This document shows, one piece after another, positions 1 through 7,500 of a stretch of DNA of 10,263 nucleotides. The first letter of the stretch is position 1; each line of letters opens with the position of its first letter. Source of the stretch: Nostoc cf. edaphicum LEGE 07299 (GTDB lineage: Bacteria; Cyanobacteriota; Cyanobacteriia; Cyanobacteriales; Nostocaceae). The stretch spans positions 1-10,263 of the forward strand of contig NZ_JADEXF010000042.1 of assembly GCF_015207245.1 (NCBI RefSeq), given 5' to 3'. A model generated the notes under the pieces. The model worked only from the letters and a program-made list of their open reading frames with translations, did not search any database and had not been told where the DNA came from. The translations under genes were made by a program, and so were the position numbers.

Positions 1-197
1 GCGCGTAGCTTGCTTCCCCGGAGGGGTACGACTACGCTCTGTTACCACGCCAACGACTATGCGGTAGTTGAATCTCGACTTCGCTCGATTACCGCGCAGC
101 GATGCACTGAGCTTGTCGAAGTGTCGAAACTCAGTACAAGTCACTAATGACCAATGACAAATAACCAATGACTATTAAGCGATCGCAGAAATTTCAG
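1..197. repeat. Repeat-rich intergenic DNA with heptamer tandem repeat
   Basis: No gene is seen here. The first 30 bases contain GCTTCCCCGGAGGGGTACG, a small CCCC/GGGG hairpin resembling the abundant dispersed repeats of Nostoc-type genomes. A second hairpin pairs ACTGAG (106-111) with CTCAGT (130-135), and its loop contains TGTCGAAG/TGTCGAAA in tandem. Four degenerate heptamers of consensus AATGACC run from 146 to 173 (AATGACC, AATGACA, AATAACC, AATGACT), resembling the short tandemly repeated repetitive (STRR) sequences of heterocystous cyanobacteria. A HIP1 octamer lies at 179-186. The repeats are seen directly; the family assignment is from memory of such genomes. Confidence 0.55.
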
Positions 198-1424
198 TTA
201 ATTTGCTTTCGACAGTTTTTTAATTTGTCCAGTAAAGTATGCTTCTTCATGTTTGAGTTGTTGCGCCAGTTTTAACCCTTGTTGAAAAGCTGTTAATGCT
301 TGAGGAAATTCTTTGCGTTCTAGATACAATTGCCCAATTTGGTCATAAGCTTGCATCATTCCATAAAAGTTGGCAGCTTGCGCCTGTATCTGCACCAGAA
401 TTTCGCTAGCCTGTAAAGCCTCCTCTGTTTGCCCTTGAGAACGATACAGCGCAATTAACTTCTGCAAAGCATCACCAGCTCGAACATACTGCTTTAATTG
501 CCAAGCAGTGGTATAAGCTTCTTGATAATTATTAAAAGCTTCTAGCAGTAAGTTAGGATCTTTCTTAGCTAGAGATTCATAATCTGAAGCGATCGCTAGC
601 TTTAATTCTGGTATTTCTGTAAGCTTATTTTCATTGACATAAATTTCTGCTAGTTTGTTAAGTACATTCAATGACTGCTGTGGTTGGCTTGTCTGCTCGT
701 AAATATAAGCCAATTGTTGCAGATATGTTACCTCGTTTACACGATCGCCAACAGATGTAGCTAAACTCAACAATTCCTCGTAGATTGGCGCAGCTTTGCG
801 ATAATCAAACCAACTCAAATGCAGTTCTCCAAGTGTTTTGAGGGTTGCTAATACCGCTGCTCGATCATTTTGTTGTCGCACTACTAGCAAAACTTGGTTG
901 TAAGCTTCTATAGCCAGTTTAGACGATCGCACATTTTTGTAAGCTTCACCTAGTGATCGCCACAATTCTAGATCGATTGGGACGTTTTTTTTCTGAGATT
1001 GGGCTTGTTTTTGAATCGCTTGTAATCGTTCGGTAATATATTGTACTTCTTGTCCGTCATTTAGCTTCCAAGCGATCGCCCCAACTCGTGATAATGCTTG
1101 CACCTCTGCTAATGAACCTAAAAAGCGCCGCAAACGCAATTCTCGGTTCCAAATTTCAAACGCCGCAACTTGTTCACCTGCTTGCAATTTCGCCGCCGCT
1201 TCTTGATTTAAGGCATCTAACGCTGGTTCTAACTTTTGCCGTTCTTGGGGAGTTAACGGCTGTTTATCCTTGAGCGATCGCGGTAACAGTGGATCGGGTG
1301 TGGTAATCTCTAGAGGGCTGGGAGGAAATTTATCAGGTGGTTTCGGCGGTTTAGTCTGTGCCAGTGTTAAGGAATTGCTAAAGAGTATAGTGGCAGTAGC
1401 GATCGCAATTAAGTGCCTGAGCAT
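198..1424 (-). CDS. Secreted TPR-repeat protein, function unknown
   Basis: This is a 408-residue protein. A signal peptide is visible: Met-Leu-Arg-His, a hydrophobic stretch (about 5-20), then a likely cleavage after Leu-Thr-Leu-Ala (residue 22). A proline-rich linker follows (about 25-57). The rest is helical with TPR-like units at roughly 154-186, 194-225, 233-263 and 361-391; for example, residues 363-380 show the typical G-x-L-Y...A-L-x-x-F spacing. It is therefore probably an exported (periplasmic or envelope) protein-interaction scaffold. The ATG at 1424 is the only start that keeps the signal peptide; no strong ribosome binding site precedes it. The gene is divergent from cpcT, and four HIP1 octamers inside it mark it as resident chromosome. 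No enzymatic motif is seen and no partner can be named. Confidence 0.85.
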   Translation of the reverse strand: MLRHLIAIATATILFSNSLTLAQTKPPKPPDKFPPSPLEITTPDPLLPRSLKDKQPLTPQERQKLEPALDALNQEAAAKLQAGEQVAAFEIWNRELRLRRFLGSLAEVQALSRVGAIAWKLNDGQEVQYITERLQAIQKQAQSQKKNVPIDLELWRSLGEAYKNVRSSKLAIEAYNQVLLVVRQQNDRAAVLATLKTLGELHLSWFDYRKAAPIYEELLSLATSVGDRVNEVTYLQQLAYIYEQTSQPQQSLNVLNKLAEIYVNENKLTEIPELKLAIASDYESLAKKDPNLLLEAFNNYQEAYTTAWQLKQYVRAGDALQKLIALYRSQGQTEEALQASEILVQIQAQAANFYGMMQAYDQIGQLYLERKEFPQALTAFQQGLKLAQQLKHEEAYFTGQIKKLSKAN

Positions 1425-1670
1425 GGGTACTTTACTTTGCCTTGAGTGAGTTACATGAGATAATTAGCAATTATCCCCATGCCTATTATTGACTAACTAT
1501 TCTCCAGCTTTTCTCCAGCTTTACAAGAAAAGCCTACCTGAGAGCTATGTGGCTTCAGCATACAGATAAAACACAGTGTGCAGATTTTGTATAAATAAAT
1601 GCTTAACGAATTCTAGTTATTAAGTACAAGATGTCAGCAGTTTAACTTGTACTGAAGCAGCCTAATTTTC

Positions 1671-1700
1671 TTCAGTCACAGAATCTATCCTAAATATAAT
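1671..1700 (+). promoter_or_regulatory. Candidate cpcT promoter
   Basis: A perfect -10 hexamer TATAAT at 1695-1700 lies 18 bases after TTCAGT (1671-1676), a poor match to the -35 consensus. Transcription would start near 1707. That gives a leader of about 85 bases that begins just before the hairpin at 1720-1759. The -10 is seen in the sequence; its use is inferred. Confidence 0.4.
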
Positions 1701-1719
1701 TTAAAAATTGCGATCGCAG

Positions 1720-1759
1720 CTAGGATTTTTGAGTCAGGGGAGTGTCAAAATAATCCTAG
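1720..1759 (+). promoter_or_regulatory. Leader hairpin upstream of cpcT
   Basis: CTAGGATT (1720-1727) pairs with AATCCTAG (1752-1759), and the stem continues as TTTGA (1728-1732) with TCAAA (1745-1749). This makes 13 bp interrupted only by a two-base bulge (1750-1751). The 12-base loop (1733-1744) carries the purine-rich, Shine-Dalgarno-like AGGGGAG. The stem ends 33 bases before the ATG. It could be a DNA operator or an mRNA stability or control element; there is no T-tract, so it is not a normal terminator. Confidence 0.45.
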
Positions 1760-1792
1760 ATAATATTTAAGCAACTAGTCGATCGTTTTGTA

Positions 1793-2383
1793 ATGACTCA
1801 TTCTACTGATATCGCCACCTTAGCCCGCTTGATGGCAGCTGATTTTAGCAATCAAGAACAAGCTTTTGAAAATCCGCCTTTTTATGCCCATATCCGCGTC
1901 TGTATCCGTCCCCTTCCCTTAGAGTTGTTCTCAGGGGTAAGTTTGTTTCTCGAACAAGCTTATGATTTTTTGCTCAATCAACCCTACCGGATGCGGGTAA
2001 TGAAGTTGATTCCGGCAGAAAACCATATTGCTATTGAACACTACACCGTTAAAGAAGAACAAAAATTTTACGGTGCATCTCGTGAACCCGAACGCCTCAA
2101 AGAGTTGTCTGTCGATCAATTGGAAAAAATGTCAGGCTGCAACATGATTGTAGAATGGACAGGTAAGAGCTTCAAAGGCAGAGTTGAACCTGGTAAAGGC
2201 TGCATAGTGGTTCGTGACGGCAAAAATACTTATCTGGATAACGAATTTGAGATTGATGCTAAAGAATTTTTCAGCCTTGACCGGGGAAGAGATTTAGACA
2301 CCGATGAACGTCTCTGGGGTTCTATCGCCGGCCCATTTCACTTTGTGCGTTGGAGTAATTTTGCCGATGAAGTAAAGGTGTAA
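1793..2383 (+). CDS. cpcT: Phycobiliprotein lyase CpcT (CpcT/CpeT family)
   Basis: This 196-residue protein has the usual full length of the CpcT/CpeT family. Members form a small beta-barrel that ligates a bilin chromophore to a cysteine of phycobiliprotein beta subunits. CpcT attaches phycocyanobilin to the conserved Cys near position 153-155 of phycocyanin beta (and phycoerythrocyanin beta), in the cytoplasm before phycobilisome assembly. Family landmarks visible are FENPPFYAHIRV (25-36), YGAS (93-96), GCNM (115-118), EWTG (121-124), PGKGC (133-137), YLDNEFE (147-153), SLDRGRD (161-167) and WGSIAGPFHF (175-184). The CpcT rather than CpeT call rests on the overall resemblance to Nostoc CpcT and is less certain than the family. 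The start ATG lacks an obvious ribosome binding site, but a TATAAT box and a leader hairpin lie upstream. It is monocistronic, with a terminator about 60 bases after the stop. Confidence 0.88.
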   Translation: MTHSTDIATLARLMAADFSNQEQAFENPPFYAHIRVCIRPLPLELFSGVSLFLEQAYDFLLNQPYRMRVMKLIPAENHIAIEHYTVKEEQKFYGASREPERLKELSVDQLEKMSGCNMIVEWTGKSFKGRVEPGKGCIVVRDGKNTYLDNEFEIDAKEFFSLDRGRDLDTDERLWGSIAGPFHFVRWSNFADEVKV

Positions 2384-2441
2384 CAAGTAAGGAGTGAGGA
2401 GTTACAACCTAAAACTCTCTTTAATCTGCTAAGAGTGGTCT

Positions 2442-2473
2442 GTGGTGTAGTCAACTTGTAAGCGCCACTTTTT
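2442..2473 (+). terminator. Rho-independent terminator of cpcT
   Basis: The stem GTGGTGT (2442-2448) pairs with GCGCCAC (2462-2468), including two G-T wobbles, with a 13-base loop. It is followed at once by TTTTT (2469-2473). It sits 59 bases after the cpcT stop codon in the correct orientation. The short repeat GGAGTGAGGAGT (about 2391-2402), common in Nostoc intergenic DNA, lies between gene and terminator. Confidence 0.55.
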
Positions 2474-2547
2474 AGCGATCGCCCAAAGACTACCAAAAAC
2501 ATCCAGTTAACCTACTATCTCTACCTCAGATTCCTATGCTATCATGG

Positions 2548-2576
2548 TTTAACTAGCACCCTCTGGCTACTAAGAT
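2548..2576 (+). promoter_or_regulatory. Weak candidate promoter of tRNA-Cys
   Basis: TTTAAC (2548-2553) and TAAGAT (2571-2576) with a 17-base spacer form a weak sigma-70-like pair 40 bases before the first tRNA base. Hexamer matches are 3 of 6 and 4 of 6, so this is only a positional candidate. Confidence 0.25.
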
Positions 2577-2615
2577 ACCTTAGCAACATTAAAGTAGTTC
2601 AGGGAATCTTGCTGT

Positions 2616-2657
<42 letters not shown>

Positions 2658-2746
2658 TAAGAGGTAGTGAGGGGTAAGTCCCAAACCTTGGCAAAATAGG
2701 CTTTTTCAATAAATTCTTACAGGGATATACCAAATCCTCGTTAGAG

Positions 2747-2786
2747 AATGATAGCTGTTTCTCTTCTATTAGCTATCATTATTTTT
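2747..2786. promoter_or_regulatory. Perfect 10-bp inverted repeat upstream of the recombinase
   Basis: AATGATAGCT (2747-2756) and AGCTATCATT (2771-2780) are exact inverted copies separated by 14 bases. The second arm is followed by ATTTTT. The repeat lies between the broken tRNA and the recombinase start at 2800. It could be a terminator shielding the recombinase gene from tRNA transcription, an operator, or a recombinase or excisionase binding site. The position argues for a role in the integration module; the sequence alone does not separate these options. Confidence 0.5.
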
Positions 2787-2799
2787 GCGAGGTTTTACT

Positions 2800-3978
2800 A
2801 TGAGTAGAGTGTCAAAGGGCACAGTTGGTATTGAATCTTTCCGTGGTTTTTTTCGCATAAGGCTTCCCTCTTGTGTAGCTAAAGGTGCATCCAGATATTT
2901 CAGCACTGGATTAGTTTCAACGGCAGAGAATCAGAAAAAAGCACAGGTTGTTGCATGGGCGATAGAAGAGGATATAGCCAAAGGTGTTTTAGATTGGACT
3001 TTGAACAAATATAAGACTGGGGGTTCTCCTTTGTTGCAAGCCCAGGACTGGGTTTGGAACCTAGACAAGCTTTGGGGTAGGTACTGCGAATTTATGCGAT
3101 CGCAGTTAGCTAAAACAACTTACGAAAAGGATTACGTTCGGAAGTTCGCTAACCATATTAGAGCGCTCCCAACTAAAGATGTTCGGAATGCTATAGAGAT
3201 AAGAGATTATCTTTTGGCTAAATTTTCTTCAGAGACAACTAAGCGCGTCCTCACATATATATCCGCCTGCTGTCGATGGGCTGTGCGATCGCATCTACTA
3301 CCCATTAATCCCTTTGATGGGCTAGCGGGTGATGTTAAGCAGTCAAAAAGTAAGGCTCCTAGTGCCATTGACCCTTTCAATAAGGATGAGATGAACAGCA
3401 TCATCCAGGCATTTGAAGCGCACAACCAGTACAAGCACTATGTCTCGTTTGTAAAATTCCTATTCTTGACTGGGTGTCGTCCTGGTGAAGCGATCGCACT
3501 TCAATGGAACCACATTAAAACTGATTGTGCGGAGATTCTAATTGTTGAAAGTTATGACACACGGTTCAAAATTCGTAAAGACACCAAAACTCATAAATCT
3601 AGGCGATTTCCATGTAACGAACAATTAAAAAATTTACTCTTGGATATTCGCCCCAACGAGCTAGCGCATGACGGTGTTGTATTCCCATCTCCACGTGGTG
3701 GCTTGATAGATGCTAGTAAGTTCACAAACCAGGTGTGGAGAGGCTGTAGGTCTGGGAAGAAAATCTATAAAGGTGTGGTTAGTCAGCTTGTAGAAGAGGG
3801 GAAAATAGCACGATATCGACCGCCATACAACGCTCGACACACGTTCATCACAGAGTGTTTAGAGCGTGGTATCCCAGTACAACAAGTGGCGCGGTGGGTT
3901 GGTAATTCTCCAGAAGTCATTTTTAAACATTATGCAGGGGTCTTGACTAATATTAGTGTCCCTGAATTTTTGATGTAG
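2800..3978 (+). CDS. Tyrosine recombinase / integrase, full length
   Basis: This 392-residue site-specific recombinase contains an N-terminal arm-type DNA-binding region (about 1-70), a helical core-binding domain (about 80-175) and a C-terminal catalytic domain (about 190-392). Visible catalytic positions are R227 in TGCRPGEA, K263 in TKTHKSRR, R346 in PYNARHTF and the nucleophile Y378 in KHYAG. The first histidine of the usual H-x-x-R is Y343, and the usual G-H is G368-N369, a variant seen in other cyanobacterial integrases as I recall. The ATG at 2800 is chosen because GCGAGG precedes it by 7 bases; an in-frame TTG at 2785 would add five residues. The gene lies next to the interrupted tRNA-Cys, reads away from it and probably catalyses integration and excision of this element. 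Three HIP1 octamers lie inside it and one just after it. Confidence 0.9.
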   Translation: MSRVSKGTVGIESFRGFFRIRLPSCVAKGASRYFSTGLVSTAENQKKAQVVAWAIEEDIAKGVLDWTLNKYKTGGSPLLQAQDWVWNLDKLWGRYCEFMRSQLAKTTYEKDYVRKFANHIRALPTKDVRNAIEIRDYLLAKFSSETTKRVLTYISACCRWAVRSHLLPINPFDGLAGDVKQSKSKAPSAIDPFNKDEMNSIIQAFEAHNQYKHYVSFVKFLFLTGCRPGEAIALQWNHIKTDCAEILIVESYDTRFKIRKDTKTHKSRRFPCNEQLKNLLLDIRPNELAHDGVVFPSPRGGLIDASKFTNQVWRGCRSGKKIYKGVVSQLVEEGKIARYRPPYNARHTFITECLERGIPVQQVARWVGNSPEVIFKHYAGVLTNISVPEFLM

Positions 3979-4288
3979 AGGAACATTTGCAGTCATGCGA
4001 TCGCTTGCATCCTGACTGGCCACCCACCCACCACGGGGAGAATACAACATTTAGGCTCTATATTTGAGCATCAAAATGCATTTAATAATAGGAATGAATC
4101 AACAAAGTGTAAAGAGCTTGGCTATTTTCTAAAATTATTTATTAATAGAAACTAATAGGTAGGAGCCTTGCTAAATAAGTACACGACAAAATAAAAATAA
4201 CGATTAAATCCCAATCTTGTTTGCAATTGCTATTGCCATTGAGTGATACTTGAGTAAAAATATAAACAGGTCAGAAGATTTTTTCGCC
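3979..4288. other. AT-rich gap between recombinase and replication module
   Basis: There is no convincing gene on either strand. GAACATTTGCAG (3981-3992) is an inverted, one-mismatch copy of the tRNA/element junction sequence CTGCAAAAGTTC. A HIP1 octamer lies at about 3997. A very short frame starts at the ATG of AGGAATGAATCAAC (near 4096) and encodes only 12 residues. Three hexamers, ATTGCT-ATTGCC-ATTGAG, run at 4226-4243. The rest is AT-rich and could include promoter or origin sequence for the downstream replication genes, but no clear iteron array is seen. Confidence 0.5.
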
Positions 4289-4462
4289 ATGCCAAAAAAG
4301 AAATTTGAAAAACTCACGGTAGATATGAATACTCAATTTACCTTCCGCCAGCCCATAGGAGTGGATCTAAAAAAGATAGCAAACAAGCACGATATGAAAG
4401 TGCAGCACATACTACGTTATGCCGTGCTGGAGTACCTAGAACGCAATAACCTATGTGCGTAG
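4289..4462 (+). CDS. Small ribbon-helix-helix-like protein, possible copy-control regulator
   Basis: This is a 57-residue basic protein starting MPKKKFEKL. The pattern is a short strand (about FTFRQ, 17-21) followed by two helices (IGVDLKKIANKH and VQHILRYAVLEYLERN). It fits the ribbon-helix-helix (CopG/Arc-type) fold, in which a dimer reads DNA with paired beta strands. It lies 47 bp upstream of a plasmid replication gene on the same strand, where CopG-like proteins typically repress rep transcription. That role is inferred. The ATG at 4289 is preferred; an in-frame TTG at 4250 would give 70 residues, and neither has a good ribosome binding site. A target could be the inverted repeat just downstream, overlapping the rep start. 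Confidence 0.6.
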   Translation: MPKKKFEKLTVDMNTQFTFRQPIGVDLKKIANKHDMKVQHILRYAVLEYLERNNLCA

Positions 4463-4472
4463 CCCCCAACAC

Positions 4473-4516
4473 CAGTCAACTTTTTTATTGTTAAACACGC
4501 AAAAAAAAGTTGCCTG
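4473..4516 (+). promoter_or_regulatory. Inverted repeat enclosing the start codon of the replication gene
   Basis: CAACTTTTTT (4477-4486) is exactly complementary to AAAAAAGTTG (4503-4512), and CAG/CTG outside one mismatch extends the repeat to 13 of 14 pairs. The TTG start of the replication gene (4510-4512) is the last three bases of the inner repeat. In the mRNA the start would be paired; in DNA the repeat could be an operator. It lacks the GC-rich stem and trailing T-run of a plus-strand terminator. Confidence 0.5.
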
Positions 4517-7500
4517 ACCCCAAATGCCTTTTTGCTAAGGCTTTACAAGGAATCAAACAACAGAAAAAACTTAAACCTATTCTACCACAAGAGAGAGGCA
4601 TTTTTTATAATGTCAATGGGGGCAGAAGCAACAATGCTGTCAATAGATTTTATGCAAACTTCTTTGAACACGACAAAGGCACAAAGGAAGAACGGCGAAA
4701 AAAGATTTACTCATTCCCTCTTCGCCCAACATTAATAATCACAACCCGCAGAAGTAGCCATACTTATGACGTACTCAACTTAACTTCTGACCAATATAAA
4801 AATCTTGATATTTGGAAAGAGTATCAAGAGAAACGGGCTTACTACATGGGGTCAGACCCCAGTATCAAAGATTTGCCTCGCTTAATGCGATTAGCTGGGT
4901 TCGACCATGTAAAGGTAATTGAGGATTATTGTGTACCTGGAGGGCTTGAGATTGAATGGACTACTTGCGAATTAATTCATTATGAGCCAGAGAACAAATA
5001 TACACTAAAAGAACTTGATGATGCCTTTGAACAATTCGCAGTGCAGGAAGGCATCAAACTTTTTTCAAAAGAGCGATTTAACGGCTATCAATTTATGAAT
5101 TCCAAGCTTAATCAAAAAAAGAAAGGGGTAAACTACTCGCACGAGAAATTCAACCCTGATATTTTCAGACGATGCAATGACAGTGAAGTAACAGAACTAT
5201 TAAAAAGAGCGCAAATACTTGCAAAATTACGTGAAAGGGAGAAGGCAGGGAAACCATGCGATCGCACTTCAGAGAGTGCATGGACTGACCCTATAGAAAG
5301 TGCCAAACTTTCTTATGAATCTCAATATGATTTTGACTTAATTGATAATAGCAACAACGAATTTCTTAAGCTGCATGGGGTGGATTCTGGGGAAACAGAA
5401 GCGGAATATTTTGCACGTAAATATGGCTTTGGATATTCCCATGCAGGCGAACAAGGGGGAAGGCAACACTGGCATACTTGCCAATGCCCATATCACGGTA
5501 GTAGCTCTGGGAGTGAGGATAACCTACACATCGCATACGATGACCCCAATTACCCACGGGGAACAATCGTATGCCAGTCGGGTGATAGTGCCCAAGATGT
5601 GATGATTGCATTCCGCCAACTTGCCCAGGATGCAGGCGATCCATTGTGGGATAAGACATGGACAAAATGCGATCGCACTAAGAAACAAGACTATCAAAAA
5701 ACTAAAGATGACTACTTTGTAGATTATGAGGCGAAACGGAACAAAGTAGCCCGACATTCATTTGCTACACAGGCTGACATATTAGTGAATATTGGCTATT
5801 TTCCTGACATTAAACTTAAAGACTTACCACGGGGATTAATAGGAATAAAAGGGGACTGGGGAACAGGCAAATCGCATCTAATAGCAAGTCTGATTAAGCA
5901 GTACCCGTATAACAAAGTCATCCAGATTGGGCATTTAAATAGACTACTCTTCAATACCTCTGAGAAGTACGGGCTAACGCATCATCATCTAGCCAGAGAG
6001 CAGAAGTGGGGTATGGGAGGATGTGACAGACTCGCAATAACTGATATTAGTGTCGGTGCATTGCTCAAAACAGAAAATTATTTAGAACAGCGATATGTAC
6101 TTGTATTAGATGAAATTGAGCAAATATTAAATAGTCTCGTAAACAATAAAAACCTTAAGGGTAATTTACGGATGACTTACTTCCGTAAACTTGTGTGGTT
6201 TATCAGTAATGCTGAGTATATTATCTTTGCTGATGCTGATTTATCTGATGCAACATTAGACTTTATAGAAGCAATTAGGAATGCTGATAAGGTAGGCAGG
6301 GAACCAGAGAAAACTTTTATCATCCACCACACCAAAAAACAAGGATTGGGAAGGAAGATAAAAATTAGCAACGACAAAGGGGCAACACTCAAAAGATTAT
6401 ATGAGTCTTTATCCGACGGTCAAAAAATCATTGCACCTTTTGAAAACAAATCAGACTTACTCGCACTTCAAAAAAGTACTTTAAATGATGAATTTCGCAA
6501 ATCAACAGACATAATTCACGGTGAAAATTCACAAGAAGAACAGATAAGAGAGTACATCAAAAACATTGACTCGCTCTACAAAAGCAACAACCTCTTTTAC
6601 ACAGGTACTTTGGGGACTGGCATCGACTTATCAAGACCGCATTACGATAAACGATTCGGCATCTTTACAGGTGATGTGTTTGCAGCAAGTGACCAGTGCC
6701 AACAATTTTCTAGATATCGTCCTGATTGCGACTCAGAAATTTTTTGCGATACTAAGAAACGCAACTTTAAAATTGATGCTGACCAATTAGTATTAGAGCT
6801 AATTAATAAAAATAACGAATCTAACACTTACTTCTGTGACAATATCAGCCAATTAATCGAAGCAGGATTTTACCCCAACCCTGACGGAACATTTGATGAA
6901 TATGACCAAGCATTTCTCAAACTATGGGGAGTAATTAACGCTCGAAGTAATGCTAGTAGAGCTAATCCGTATCAAACATTAGTAGACAGATTAACCGATG
7001 CAGGATATGAATTAGAATTCCTTGATGATTCAGAGGATAAAACAGAGAATGACGGCGTACTATCTTCTCACAAAGCTACTAAGTCTGAACTGAAAACGCA
7101 AGAAGATATTGCTAAAGCAGAGGCGAGAGTTTTAACTGATGATGAATATATTGATGCTATTCGCCAAAAAGGAAACCTCGACAAGCAGAAGCAACGGGAA
7201 GTCTACAAAACTCGACTAGCAAAGACTTTAGGAATACCAATTGACGCAGGGATAGTAAAGCTTGAACGTACCCGTAAAATCACTACGGGGCTGACGCTTC
7301 TACATATTCTTTTAACAGATGATGAAAGTGCGATTGCATTTGAAATGCGCGATAGAAAATTGAACCCCATCGTCACGGATAGGTCACATTTTTTGAAAAA
7401 ACGAGAGCTGCTTAAGAAGCTTCAAATCCCAGAATTTCTCGCTTTTCTTAATGCTGGGAATAACTACAGCAAGAGCAGTGATTGGGCAAAATTTATCGCT

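Larger units (their letters stand above)
1425..1792. other. Divergent intergenic region with several inverted repeats
   Basis: This 368-bp stretch separates the TPR gene (leftward) from cpcT (rightward) and has no convincing ORF. It contains a palindrome GATAATT-AGC-AATTATC (1459-1475) bracketed by CATG at 1454-1457 and 1478-1481. It also holds an exact 11-bp tandem duplication of TCTCCAGCTTT (1501-1511 and 1512-1522), an inverted repeat AGTACAAG/CTTGTACT (1623-1630 and 1646-1653), a TATAAT box (1695-1700) and the cpcT leader hairpin (1720-1759). The palindrome 35 bases above the TPR start and the AGTACAAG repeat above the TATAAT box are in positions suited to operators, but no regulator can be named. 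Confidence 0.6.

Noticed and set aside
2681..2691. CCAAACCTTGG as the resumed 3' half of tRNA-Cys
   Set aside because: AACCTT resembles the expected anticodon stem strand, but no T arm or TGCCGCC acceptor strand follows. A 9-bp match to 9241-9249 (other strand) is too short to mean much.
4226..4243. Iterons of a replication origin (ATTGCT ATTGCC ATTGAG)
   Set aside because: Only three degenerate hexamers over 18 bp; real iterons are longer and more numerous.
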